From the NCBI RefSeq assembly GCF_021531815.1, contig NZ_JADYUM010000008.1, positions 62,001 to 126,000 of the forward strand: a stretch of DNA of 64,000 nt. The letters are read 5' to 3'. The stretch's first letter is position 1, and each line of letters begins with the position of its first letter. This DNA comes from Pseudoflavonifractor phocaeensis (GTDB taxonomy: Bacteria > Bacillota > Clostridia > Oscillospirales > Oscillospiraceae). The notes beneath the pieces are model-generated. The model saw only the letters and a list, made by a program, of their open reading frames with translations, was not told the DNA's origin and did no database searches. The position numbers and the translations under genes are program-made. This document shows, in pieces, positions 1-7,849 of the stretch.

Positions 1-88
1 TTGCGTACCAACGGAGAACACACGCCGCAGAAATGGGGCAGGAAGCCTTTTCGGGGAAAACGGCAATCAGACAAAGCGGAGGACACAC

Positions 89-499
89 ATGGAAAACAAT
101 CTCAAAAAGCTGCCGCCGTTGGAGCGCAAGCCGGACGGCTCTCTGTACCGCATGACCCCAGCACAGCGGAAACGGGCAAACGCCTTGATTCGCCGGGAAT
201 GTTGCAGCTATGACAGCGGCAACTGCATTGTGCTGGATGATGGCGATACCTGTATCTGTCCGCAGACGATTTCTTTCTCGGTCTGCTGCAAGCATTTCCG
301 CTGGGCTGTCCTGCCGCTGGATCGGACGCTGGAAGCAGAGATTTTCCGGGATAAGGACACAAAACGGTGTATTGTCTGCCGGAGAGCTTTTGTTCCCGGC
401 TCTAATCGGGCGAAATACTGCCCGGATTGTGCCGTCAGCGTTCACAGGCGGCAGAAAGCAGAAAGTGAACGGAAAAGGAGGGCGTGCGTGGACAATTAG
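89..499 (+). CDS. Cysteine-rich VLP-type mobile element protein
   Basis: A 136-residue protein of the family known as cysteine-rich VLP proteins, which accompany relaxase genes on mobilizable elements of Firmicutes; no biochemical role is established. The sequence shows paired cysteines (CCSYDSGNC, CICP, CCKHF), the VLPLD stretch that names the family near residue 75, and a C-terminal zinc-ribbon-like CIVCRRAF...CPDC at about residues 95-115. A GGAGG ribosome site lies just upstream of the ATG. It sits upstream of a RepA_N gene and a MobV relaxase, which supports the mobile context. Family assignment is by recall of the motif pattern. Confidence 0.75.
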   Translation: MENNLKKLPPLERKPDGSLYRMTPAQRKRANALIRRECCSYDSGNCIVLDDGDTCICPQTISFSVCCKHFRWAVLPLDRTLEAEIFRDKDTKRCIVCRRAFVPGSNRAKYCPDCAVSVHRRQKAESERKRRACVDN

Positions 500-608
500 G
501 GGCGAAAAAATCCTGTATTTATGGGGCTTTCCGAACACCAAACCAGGGCAGGTGGTATTCTTTATCGCTAACTCTCAAAACAGGGCTTCTAATTGTCCAT
601 AAGACACT

Positions 609-968
609 ATGACGAAGTTTATCTATCACTACCAACAGGAACGGGCGCAGAGCTTCACCCAGCTTCCCAATTTCCTGTTTGAAGCACCAACCTATCAGCC
701 ATTATCCAATGAAGCAAAGCTGCTGTACGCCTTTATCCTGCGCCGGGCAGACCTATCCCGCAAAAATGGATGGGCTGACGAGTACGGACGGATTTACCTG
801 TACTATCCCATCTGTGAGGTAGTGGGCCTGCTTCACTGTGGGCGGCAAAAGGCAGTCAACACCCTGCGGGAATTACAGTATGCAGAGCTGATCGACATCA
901 AGAAACAGGGCTGTGGAAAACCCAACCGCATTTACCCAAAATCCTATGAGGGCAGTTCCAATCTCTGA
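609..968 (+). pseudogene. RepA_N-type replication initiator, truncated
   Basis: A 119-residue reading frame matching the N-terminal domain of RepA_N initiators, the winged-helix domain that binds the origin of many Firmicutes plasmids and integrative elements. Visible family features are the opening with F-x-Q-L-P-x-F-L-F, the segment LSNEAKLLYAFILRRADLS and the LHCGRQKAVNTLREL recognition-helix region. Family members normally continue well beyond 200 residues. Here the frame stops at 966-968, and a degenerate continuation with RepA-like composition (TKISPLGVPKSDG) can be read in another frame to about position 1083, itself interrupted by a stop. The gene therefore looks broken, and the element probably no longer replicates by this protein. 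Confidence 0.7.
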
Positions 969-1133
969 CTTCTTGAATTTCCATTTTGGTACGCCGGAGA
1001 GCTGAAAACCGTACTTGACGAGTACAAAAATCAGCCCTCTTGGAGTACCGAAATCGGACGGTATAGAAATACAGAGATTAAAATGATTTATTTATATCGA
1101 TTCCATTCCAATCCTATCAGAGCTATTTGGGGC

Positions 1134-1157
1134 GGGATTTTCCTTGTGGAAAACCCC
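1134..1157. promoter_or_regulatory. Candidate oriT hairpin upstream of the relaxase gene
   Basis: A near-perfect inverted repeat (GGGATTTTCC, a 4-base TTGT loop, GGAAAACCCC; one mismatch in ten) lies 36 bases before the MobV start. MobV relaxases act at small hairpin origins located just upstream of their own genes, so position and shape fit an origin of transfer. The nick site cannot be identified from this sequence alone. Confidence 0.45.
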
Positions 1158-1192
1158 GGGAACGGAAGGGAAAGGAACGAGGAAAGGAGTTT

Positions 1193-2134
1193 ATGGCACA
1201 ACACGCAATTTTGCGATTTGAAAAGCACAAGGGCAACCCGGCAAGACCGCTGGAAGCCCATCACGAAAGGCAAAAGGAACAGTACGCCAGCAATCCCGAC
1301 ATTGACACCAGCCGGAGCAAGTACAATTTCCACATTGTCAAGCCGGAGGGCAGGTACTACCACTTTATACAGAACCGTATTGAACAGGCAGGCTGCCGTA
1401 CCCGTAAGGACAGTACTCGGTTTGTCGATACGCTGATTACCGCCAGCCCGGAGTTTTTCAAGGGCAACCCCCCAAAGGAGATACAGGCGTTTTTTCAGAG
1501 GGCGGCTGACTTCCTCATTAACCGGGTAGGCAAAGAAAATATCGTGTCGGCGGTGGTACACATGGACGAAAAAACACCCCATCTGCATTTGGTCTTTGTT
1601 CCACTGACGCAGGACAACCGGCTGTGTGCAAAGGAGATTATTGGGAACAGAGCCAACCTCACAAAGTGGCAGGACGATTTTCACGCCTATATGGTGGAGA
1701 AATATCCAGACTTGGAGCGTGGAGAAAGTGCCAGCAAGACAGGCAGGAAGCATATTCCCACCCGGCTGTTCAAGCAGGCGGTCAATCTCTCCAAACAGGC
1801 AAGAGCTATTGAAGCCACGCTGGACGGCATTACCCCGTTCAATGCAGGGAAGAAGAAAGAGGAAGCCCTCTCCATGCTGAAAAAGTGGTTTCCCCAGATG
1901 GAGAATTTCTCCGGGCAGCTCAAAAAATACAAGGTCACGATAAGTGACCTGTTAGCTGAAAATGAAAAGCTGGAAGCAAGAGCCAGAGCCAGTGAAAACG
2001 GCAAGATGAAAGACCGTATGGAACGGGCGAAGCTGGAAAGCGAACTACAGAACATTCAGAAACTTGTTGACCGTATCCCGCCGGAGGTGCTGGCGGAATT
2101 GAAACGGCAACAGCGACACACAAAGGAAAGGTGA
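1193..2134 (+). CDS. MobV-family relaxase (Mob_Pre)
   Basis: A 313-residue MobV relaxase, which nicks the origin of transfer and stays attached to the DNA end during mobilization by a helper conjugative element. The Mob_Pre domain covers about residues 1-190. It carries the metal-binding motif HMDEKTPHLHLVF with its first histidine near residue 123, and an N-terminal SKYNFHIVKPEG region. The rest is charged and probably coiled coil (residues 230-310). I chose the ATG at 1193 because GGAAAGGAG precedes it at 1181-1189; an upstream in-frame start at 1127 would run through the hairpin. The gene appears intact although the neighbouring initiator is broken, so the element might still be mobilized in trans. 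Confidence 0.88.
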   Translation: MAQHAILRFEKHKGNPARPLEAHHERQKEQYASNPDIDTSRSKYNFHIVKPEGRYYHFIQNRIEQAGCRTRKDSTRFVDTLITASPEFFKGNPPKEIQAFFQRAADFLINRVGKENIVSAVVHMDEKTPHLHLVFVPLTQDNRLCAKEIIGNRANLTKWQDDFHAYMVEKYPDLERGESASKTGRKHIPTRLFKQAVNLSKQARAIEATLDGITPFNAGKKKEEALSMLKKWFPQMENFSGQLKKYKVTISDLLAENEKLEARARASENGKMKDRMERAKLESELQNIQKLVDRIPPEVLAELKRQQRHTKER

Positions 2135-2208
2135 TTGATTATAAGCAGATTTTTACGCCGCCCCTATGCGGCATTGTACCTTGACAACTGAATAAAGAAA
2201 GGCGAGCT

Positions 2209-2376
2209 ATGGCAGAAAAGCACTCGGACAAAATCCCACAGTATGAGATAAATGCCCTTGCCCGGTGCTTGCTTCCCGAAATTCAGAAATTCTTTGCCAG
2301 CCCGGAGGGGCAGAAAGAATTTGAAGAATGGAAAGCACAGAGGGCAAAGGAAGCAGAACAACATAAAAGCGTATAA
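2209..2376 (+). CDS. Small conserved mobile-element protein, unknown function
   Basis: A 55-residue acidic/basic alternating protein starting MAEKHSDKIPQYEINAL and containing LARCLLPEIQKFFASPEG. It follows the relaxase by 74 bases and is preceded by AAAGGCGAGCT as a ribosome site. I recall similar short ORFs downstream of relaxase genes in clostridial mobilizable elements, but no function is known to me. It has no membrane segment or recognised motif. The strong terminator that follows at once suggests it is the last gene of the element's operon. Confidence 0.6.
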   Translation: MAEKHSDKIPQYEINALARCLLPEIQKFFASPEGQKEFEEWKAQRAKEAEQHKSV

Positions 2377-2377
2377 C

Positions 2378-2412
2378 AAAAGCGGCGGTATCGTTATGAT
2401 ACCGCCGCTTTT
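2378..2412 (+). terminator. Intrinsic terminator at the end of the mobile element
   Basis: A perfect 15-base stem (AAAAGCGGCGGTATC and its complement) with a 5-base loop, ending in TTTT. It begins two bases after the stop of the small ORF and can act in both directions. Confidence 0.85.
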
Positions 2413-2431
2413 GCTTTAGCATAGATATACT

Positions 2432-2472
2432 AAAAATCCGAATCCGTCCCCGATTGGAACCGGGTTCGGATT
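2432..2472 (-). terminator. Terminator of the tRNA-Leu gene
   Basis: Read on the minus strand, an 11-of-12 inverted repeat (CGGGTTCGGATT at 2461-2472 with 2435-2446) follows the tRNA 3' end by about ten bases and ends in a run of T. It separates the tRNA from the mobile element. Confidence 0.7.
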
Positions 2473-2481
2473 ATCATGGTC

Positions 2482-2568
2482 TGGTGCCGGTGACCGGACT
2501 CGAACCGGTACGCTGTCGCCAGCGGTGGATTTTGAGTCCACTACGTCTACCAATTCCATCACACCGGC
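2482..2568 (-). tRNA. tRNA-Leu(CAA)
   Basis: A complete cloverleaf reads on the minus strand: acceptor stem GCCGGTG/CACCGGC, anticodon loop CTCAAAA with CAA at its centre, a long class II variable arm, the T-arm GGTTCGAGTCC and an encoded CCA. The long variable arm and anticodon identify leucine (UUG codons). A promoter lies 14 bases upstream. The 3' end points toward the mobile element remnant. Confidence 0.95.
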
Positions 2569-2581
2569 AGGTGCGGTAAAT

Positions 2582-2610
2582 ATTATACCTGAAAAAAAGA
2601 GGTTTGGCAA
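2582..2610 (-). promoter_or_regulatory. Sigma-A promoter of tRNA-Leu
   Basis: On the minus strand a TTGCCA -35 box (2605-2610) and a perfect TATAAT -10 box (2582-2587) are separated by 17 bases, placing transcription start just before the tRNA. Confidence 0.8.
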
Positions 2611-2672
2611 GCCCCAAGATAACTTTCTTCTTTGATTGCCGCATCGAAACCGGAGAGGACAGGGAAAAATAA

Positions 2673-2705
2673 AACCGGCAATCTTCGGGAAGAAGATTGC
2701 CGGTT
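2673..2705 (-). terminator. Terminator-like hairpin beyond the kdp fossil
   Basis: A perfect 14-base stem (AACCGGCAATCTTC and complement, 5-base loop). On the minus strand it is followed by TTTTATTTTT, so it would stop transcription arriving from the right, where the kdpF/kdpA fossil lies. Confidence 0.65.
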
Positions 2706-2787
2706 GTTGTCAGGTGGCTTCTGTTTGTGAACTTCAAAGATAGAATACTTATTGTTTAAGTAGGATAAAAGTAAAACAAATAGTCTC

Positions 2788-2934
2788 TACCTACATAGAG
2801 CACATACTGTAATTCCGAGTTCATAGTGTTTCTTGCTTCTCCCTCATAAGTTCCAGGTGAGATAACCCTGGACTGCAATGGTGAGAACACCAATCACGCT
2901 AACTTCGATTTACATAGTGAAACCGCCTTTTTGA
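2788..2934 (-). pseudogene. Decayed second copy of the kdpF-kdpA start region
   Basis: This stretch aligns by eye over its whole length, with about four in five bases identical, to the kdpF gene and first codons of kdpA at about 22853-22995 in this window, in the same orientation. The kdpF start codon position (2913-2915) is retained but is followed directly by a stop. The later part still reads as a KdpF-like GVLTIAVQGYLTW, and the kdpA start MNSELQYVLYVG is recognisable. Homology fades at about 2790, so nothing else of kdpA remains. It is a dead fragment of a host potassium-uptake operon, from a duplication or a lost second kdp locus. Confidence 0.75.
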
Positions 2935-3340
2935 TCATAAGCGTGCGCTTTATAATTGAGGCATGGCATTAAATCTTGATAAAATCAGATTTGCTTTTAT
3001 GTAGTATCAGATAAAAGTGCGAAGAATCCGCTCACTTGTCCTTTCAGTAAGCAGATGAAATCGTTGTGCTGTTATTAACAGAGAATCGTGCAAATTCTTC
3101 GAGCTGTTAACTATAGATATACCTTTTTCATCAGCGGGACCATCTACCGGATGGTCTATAACAAAGCCAAAGAATTTTGCCCTTTCCACAGTGGAAGAAA
3201 GCGTGCTATAATAACGATGGAATGAATATGATACAGGCATTATGCCTGCATCTTTTCGATGGCTTTAAAAGCTGGTGTATACGCTGCTGTACTTGTGGCG
3301 AGGCGGCATAACGGAAAAAGAGTCAGGGGGAGAGAGCGCA
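2935..3340. other. Non-coding stretch before the sugar island
   Basis: No convincing gene is seen. The left part weakly resembles the upstream region of the surviving kdp operon. Further right there are two short perfect palindromes, TTCCACAGTGGAA at 3184-3196 and CAGGCA-TTA-TGCCTG at 3234-3248, with a TATAAT at about 3207-3212 between them. These could be the promoter and operator of the sugar island, but no well-spaced -35 box is obvious. Confidence 0.4.
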
Positions 3341-4315
3341 TTGAGACGTTCAAGAGATATCTCTGTTTTTGCCGGCTGCGCCATTGTGCTGTCGCTGCTG
3401 CTGGCAGTGGTCTACCTGCTATTTTTCTGCCCCAAGGACATCTCCGCTGACCGCACAGGAGGCCAGCGGGTCTTTGGCGCTACCTATATGACCATGAACA
3501 ACCCCTATTATCAGGTGCTGGACGCTCAACTGCGGGCGGAAATCGAGGCAGAGGGCGATATTCTTCTGACAAGAGATGCGGCTATGGATCAACAGCGTCA
3601 GAATGAGGAGATCCGTGACCTGATCGACGCGGGGGTGGAAGCCATTTTCCTCACTCCTGTGGAGTGGGATACGGTCAAGGAGGGGCTGGAGGCCGCTGCG
3701 GAAGCAGAGATCCCGGTGATCGTGGTGGATGCCCCGGTTCTCAACACAGAACTTGTGACCTGTTCCATCCTGTCGGACAACTATCAGGCAGGCGTGCTGT
3801 GCGCGGAGCATTTGCTGTCGGTGCGTGAAAGCGCGAAAATCATCTTGCTGGAACACATCACGGCCCGCTCCGGCACACAGCGCATTCAGGGCTTCCTTGA
3901 TACTATTCAGGGACATGACGGCTTTGAGGTACTGGCGTCGGGTCAATCAGACGGCCAGATTGAAAACGCCATGCCGATTATGGAACAGTTGCTGGAACAG
4001 GCGCCCGAAGCGGATACTGTCATGGCGCTGAATGACCCCAGCGCTCTGGGGGCGCTGGCCGCCATTCAGGGTGCTGGCTACGCAGAGCGTTTCCTGGTTT
4101 ACGGTGTGGACGGCTCGCCGGAGGGAAAGGTGCTGGTCAACGACCATCTGATGACGGCGACTTGCGCACAGTTTCCCTGTAAGATCGCGGAAGAAGCGGC
4201 GGCTCAGGCCTATCTGGCTGTTGACGGTGCCTGCCAGCAGCGGGAAATCATCGTCCCAGTAAAATTGCTCACTGCGGAAAATGTAGGCAGATACGGAATG
4301 GACGGGTGGCAGTGA
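3341..4315 (+). CDS. Membrane-anchored ribose-type sugar-binding protein (probable sensor)
   Basis: A 324-residue periplasmic-binding-protein-4 fold (RbsB-like). One hydrophobic anchor lies at about residues 8-28 and there is no lipobox cysteine. The binding fold follows, with YYQVLDAQLRAE, the hinge-region IVVDAPV and YGVDGSPEG. I chose the TTG at 3341 because GGGGGAGAG precedes it at the right distance; the upstream in-frame ATG at 3275 lacks a ribosome site and would put charges before the anchor. The gene overlaps the next one (a histidine kinase) by one base, and no ABC permease or ATPase is present. The likely job is to present sugar occupancy to the kinase, as in XylFII-LytS-type three-component systems (inference). 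Confidence 0.8.
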   Translation: MRRSRDISVFAGCAIVLSLLLAVVYLLFFCPKDISADRTGGQRVFGATYMTMNNPYYQVLDAQLRAEIEAEGDILLTRDAAMDQQRQNEEIRDLIDAGVEAIFLTPVEWDTVKEGLEAAAEAEIPVIVVDAPVLNTELVTCSILSDNYQAGVLCAEHLLSVRESAKIILLEHITARSGTQRIQGFLDTIQGHDGFEVLASGQSDGQIENAMPIMEQLLEQAPEADTVMALNDPSALGALAAIQGAGYAERFLVYGVDGSPEGKVLVNDHLMTATCAQFPCKIAEEAAAQAYLAVDGACQQREIIVPVKLLTAENVGRYGMDGWQ

Positions 4316-5649
4316 TGGAGAACGAGAAAAGATTAAACGACATCGCTGTGGTCATGGCCGTGCTGAACCTGGCGGTGATCCTCTATTACTGCCTCATCTG
4401 CGTCGTAACGACTTACAGGCTCTGTGATTCTTTCGGAGCTTACGATTTTTTGGCCTCCGTGCGGCGGCTGCCCCGGTATCCCTGGCTGATGCCTGCGCAG
4501 GCCGTCAGCCTCTATCTGCTGCTGTCTCTGCTTATCCACGGAAAATCCCGGCGGGAGATATACTCGCTCCGGGACAGACTCCTTGTCTGTATCGCAGAGA
4601 TCCTGCTGTGCGTAGGCGTGATCGCATCGCTGAACTTCTATTACAGCGGCGTCGCTCTGCTGGTCCTCGCGGATCTGGTCCACTATGTACAGAGAAACCG
4701 CGTTCGGCTCTGCTTCATGGTGATCCTGATTTTTATTTTCGCTTTTTCCAAGTTTGAGATCGTGTCTTTGGTATCTGCCCCTGTGGCCTTCAGCGATTAT
4801 CTGGGATACTATGATCAGTTTGCCCGGGGCTTTTTCACCGGGATCGAGAGCATTTTGGTATCGGGAAATGTGCTGCTGTTCGTGTTCTACATGATTTTGT
4901 TGTTTACGGGAGAGCGGGCGGAAAAAGAGCGCATCCGAAAGCTGAATCAGCAGCTCAATGACGCCAATATCCAGCTGAAGGACTACGCGGTCAAGCTGGA
5001 GCGTATGACCGAGATCAGGGAGCGGAACCGGCTGGCCCGGGAGATCCATGACACACTGGGCCATACGCTGACGGGGATCATCATGGGAGCTGACGCTGCC
5101 CTGGCGCTGTTTTCGGCGGCACCGGAGGAGTCTCAAAAACGCCTTCAGATCATTGCCCAGTCTGCCCGTGAGGGCCTGACGGACGTTCGGCGCTCCATCA
5201 AGGCCCTGCGTCCGGACGCGCTGGAGCAGCGCTCTCTGGCGGAGGCCTTGGAAAAGCTGGTGGAAAACTTCCGCCTGACCACCGGTATTGAAATTACATA
5301 TGAGCAACTGGCCGGCGACCTTGCCTTTGCGCCTGACGAGGACGACACCGTCTACCGGGTCATTCAGGAAGGCATGACCAATGCCGTGCGCCACGGCCAT
5401 GCCACCAGAATTGAGATCAAGCTGACGAGACAGGAAAATCTGCTGACGGTGGACGTTCGGGACAACGGCCTTGGCTGTGAGCAGGTGGAGGATGGCTTCG
5501 GTCTGCGGCACATGAAGGAGCGGCTGGCACTTCTGGGAGGCGCTTTGACCTGTGGTAACCGCTGGGACACCCCGGAGGACTGCCACAGAGGATTCTTTGT
5601 CACCGCAAATATCCCGGTTCGGGAAAAAGAGGGAGGCTTGCCCACATGA
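4315..5649 (+). CDS. DesK/NarX-like sensor histidine kinase
   Basis: A 444-residue sensor kinase. About six membrane segments fill residues 1-200, followed by a short coiled coil (residues 205-235), a HisKA_3 dimerization domain with the phospho-acceptor histidine at residue 245 in REIHDTLGH, and a HATPase domain with DNGLGCEQ and GFGLRHMKERL. The ATG at 4315 overlaps the binding-protein stop (TGATG), and the gene overlaps the response regulator by four bases, so the three are translationally coupled. The membrane part lacks a large extracellular domain, which fits sensing through the neighbouring binding protein. The signal is probably a sugar (inference from the adjacent PTS). Confidence 0.9.
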   Translation: MENEKRLNDIAVVMAVLNLAVILYYCLICVVTTYRLCDSFGAYDFLASVRRLPRYPWLMPAQAVSLYLLLSLLIHGKSRREIYSLRDRLLVCIAEILLCVGVIASLNFYYSGVALLVLADLVHYVQRNRVRLCFMVILIFIFAFSKFEIVSLVSAPVAFSDYLGYYDQFARGFFTGIESILVSGNVLLFVFYMILLFTGERAEKERIRKLNQQLNDANIQLKDYAVKLERMTEIRERNRLAREIHDTLGHTLTGIIMGADAALALFSAAPEESQKRLQIIAQSAREGLTDVRRSIKALRPDALEQRSLAEALEKLVENFRLTTGIEITYEQLAGDLAFAPDEDDTVYRVIQEGMTNAVRHGHATRIEIKLTRQENLLTVDVRDNGLGCEQVEDGFGLRHMKERLALLGGALTCGNRWDTPEDCHRGFFVTANIPVREKEGGLPT

Positions 5650-6314
5650 TCAGAGTTTTGATCGTAGATGACCAGGAGCTGATCCGCCAGAGCCTGAAGA
5701 TCGTGCTGAATGTCAGCGCGGGGATCGAGGTGGTTGATACCGCCGCCAGCGGCGCGGAGGCGTTGAAAAGTGTGGCGGCCCACCGGCCGGATGTGGTGCT
5801 GATGGATATCCGTATGCCCGAAATGGATGGTGTAGAGGCAACGCGACTCATCAAAGAGCGGTATCCCCAGACGAAAGTCATCGTCCTGACCACCTTCGAT
5901 GATGACGAATACGTGTTCGGCGCTTTGAAACACGGCGCCAGCGGCTATCTGCTGAAGGGCAGCGGCATCTCCGAACTGGCTGAAGCCATCAACATCGCGT
6001 ACAGCGGCGGCGCCTTGATCAATCCCAATATCGCCAGCAAGGTCATCAGCCAGTTTTCCAATCTGGCGAAGAATTCTACCAGAGTCCAGGTAGACGAGGG
6101 CGCTGCGCGGGACATCAGCAAAAGCGAATGGCAGATCATCCGCACGGTGGGCTGCGGCATGTCCAACAAGGAGATCGCTCAGGAACTCTGCCTGTCGGAG
6201 GGTACGGTGCGCAACGCCATCAGCAGCATCCTGTTCAAACTGGACCTGCGGGACCGGACCCAGCTGGCCATTTGGGCGGTGCAGTCTGGCGTAGTGAATC
6301 GGGGGCCGGGCTGA
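5646..6314 (+). CDS. NarL/LuxR-type response regulator
   Basis: A 222-residue response regulator. The receiver domain (residues 1-120) has Asp54 in VLMDIRMPEMDG as phospho-acceptor and a conserved switch lysine in LLKGSG. The C-terminal LuxR-type helix-turn-helix contains GMSNKEIAQELCLSEGTVRN. It overlaps the kinase gene by four bases and the next gene by one. Its targets are likely the sugar island itself; the palindromes at 7740-7764 and 7786-7801 in front of the PTS genes are the best candidate binding sites. Confidence 0.9.
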   Translation: MIRVLIVDDQELIRQSLKIVLNVSAGIEVVDTAASGAEALKSVAAHRPDVVLMDIRMPEMDGVEATRLIKERYPQTKVIVLTTFDDDEYVFGALKHGASGYLLKGSGISELAEAINIAYSGGALINPNIASKVISQFSNLAKNSTRVQVDEGAARDISKSEWQIIRTVGCGMSNKEIAQELCLSEGTVRNAISSILFKLDLRDRTQLAIWAVQSGVVNRGPG

Positions 6315-7609
6315 TGATGCGCAGATACAAAACATGGCTGATGGCGTTTCTGGCGGCAGTCCTGCTTTTGGGCATGGGAACGGCCTGTGGCCGGAGAGGC
6401 AACGCCACCTTGACTGTCGGTGTCTACTCCGGCAGCTACTGGGGGACACCCACCGGTGACTGCTATCAGATCCTGGACGAGACCATTGCCCGCTTTGAGG
6501 CAGAACATCCCGGCGTGAACGTGGAGTATGTCAGCGGCATTAGCGCAGACGCTTACAGCGAATGGCTGGCCCAGCAGATCCTGAAGGGAACGGAGCCGGA
6601 TGTGTACTTCGTGTTCCCGGAGGATTTTAACCTGCTGGCCTCCTCCGGCGCACTGGAAAACCTGGACGGACCCATGGCATCGGACCCAGCCTTCGATTCG
6701 GCTGCCTATTACGAACCCTGTCTGCACACCGGCGTTTTCAACGGAAGCCAGTACGCCCTGCCCTATGAGAGCGTCCCCACCATGATGTTTGTGAATAAAA
6801 CGCTTCTGGAGAAATGCGGTATCGCAGTGCCGGACAACACCTGGACATGGGAGGACTTCTATTCTATTTGCGCCCAGGTGACGGACGTGGAAAAGCACCA
6901 GTTTGGCGTCTATGGCTACACCTGGCTGGACGCATTGAACGCTAACGGCGCCGCGTTGTTCTCCGAGGACGGCGGCTCCTGTGATCTGGCCGGTGAGAAT
7001 GTACAGGAGGCCATCCGCTTTGTGCAGCGGCTCAATGAATTGAACGATGGCTACACAGTGACCTCCAAAGATTTTGACCTGGGAGGCGTGGCCTTCCGCC
7101 CCTTCCTGTTTTCGGAATACCGGGCCTATCAGCCCTATCCCTGGCGGGTCAAGAAGTATTCCGGCTTTGAGTGGGACTGCATTTGTATGCCGGCGGGCAC
7201 CCATGGCAGCAACACCTCGGAGCTGCGTACGATGCTGCTGGGTGTCAGCTCCAGGAGCCGGAACAAGGAACTGGCCTGGGAGTTTGCCAAGCTCCTCTCC
7301 TTTGACGAGACGACCCAACAGAAGCTCTACGCCTATTCTCACGGGATCTCACCTCTGCGGGACGTGGCGGAGGACGATCAGATGCTCAGTCAGCTTCGCG
7401 GGGATATCCCGGGCGGCAGCAGCTTCAGCCGGGATGTGGTGAGCAGCATCATGCAAACAGCTGTCACCGCTCCCAAATTTGACGGTTATGAGCAGGCGCT
7501 GAACATGGCGCAGAGTGCGGTCACTCAGGTGATGACCAGCAATGACGCTTTGAACAGCCGCCTGCTGGCGGCCCAGAGGGAGATCAACATCTACCTCAGC
7601 AAGTCCTGA
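6314..7609 (+). CDS. Family 1 extracellular solute-binding lipoprotein
   Basis: A 431-residue extracellular binding lipoprotein of the maltose-type family 1. Its signal peptide ends in a lipobox (LLGMGTAC), so the mature protein would be anchored through Cys25. The binding fold has typical sections such as FEAEHPGVNVEYV, PYESVPTMMFVNK and NTWTWEDFY. Its start overlaps the response regulator stop. No permease genes follow; a terminator comes instead and then a PTS. It is either a second sensor input to the kinase or a subunit serving a transporter encoded elsewhere. Two different binding-protein families flanking one kinase/regulator pair is unusual. Confidence 0.85.
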   Translation: MMRRYKTWLMAFLAAVLLLGMGTACGRRGNATLTVGVYSGSYWGTPTGDCYQILDETIARFEAEHPGVNVEYVSGISADAYSEWLAQQILKGTEPDVYFVFPEDFNLLASSGALENLDGPMASDPAFDSAAYYEPCLHTGVFNGSQYALPYESVPTMMFVNKTLLEKCGIAVPDNTWTWEDFYSICAQVTDVEKHQFGVYGYTWLDALNANGAALFSEDGGSCDLAGENVQEAIRFVQRLNELNDGYTVTSKDFDLGGVAFRPFLFSEYRAYQPYPWRVKKYSGFEWDCICMPAGTHGSNTSELRTMLLGVSSRSRNKELAWEFAKLLSFDETTQQKLYAYSHGISPLRDVAEDDQMLSQLRGDIPGGSSFSRDVVSSIMQTAVTAPKFDGYEQALNMAQSAVTQVMTSNDALNSRLLAAQREINIYLSKS

Positions 7610-7623
7610 TACGTAATCATAAC

Positions 7624-7663
7624 AAAACCCTGTTCGGAGTTTTACACTTCGAACAGGGTTTTT
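7624..7663 (+). terminator. Intrinsic terminator after the sensory operon
   Basis: A 13-base stem (AAAACCCTGTTCG with its complement at 7650-7662) ends in TTTTT. It separates the sensory genes from the PTS genes, so the PTS must have its own promoter in the following 190 bases. Confidence 0.85.
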
Positions 7664-7739
7664 GGCGTTTTATCCAAAAACAAGGTCACAACTTGCGTGA
7701 AAAGGAAAACCCTTTCTAAAGTGGGCAAAAGATATGACA

Positions 7740-7801
7740 TTTGTCACATGAGAATCGTGACAAAACTCAGATGTGCTGTTGATGTGTATTTTGTAAAATA
7801 C
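7740..7801. promoter_or_regulatory. Two palindromes upstream of the PTS operon
   Basis: TTTGTCAC at 7740-7747 and GTGACAAA at 7757-7764 form an 8-base inverted repeat with a 9-base spacer. A second, perfect palindrome GTATTTTGTAAAATAC lies at 7786-7801. Both stand between the terminator of the sensory genes and the start of the IIA gene. They are plausible operator sites for the NarL-type regulator or a catabolite regulator; no consensus sigma-A promoter is obvious between them. Confidence 0.45.
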
Positions 7802-7849
7802 AACCATCGCAAGCGCAAAAATACAACAGCAGAGGAGAGGAATGGGAAT

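Noticed and set aside
3007-3240. A 77-residue minus-strand frame left of the sugar island
   Set aside because: No ribosome site, no family resemblance, and it covers the palindromes and the probable promoter region.
7684-7700. A possible sigma-54 promoter before the mannose-type PTS
   Set aside because: GG and GC elements are present but separated by nine rather than ten bases, the rest of the consensus is poor, and no LevR-type activator is encoded nearby.
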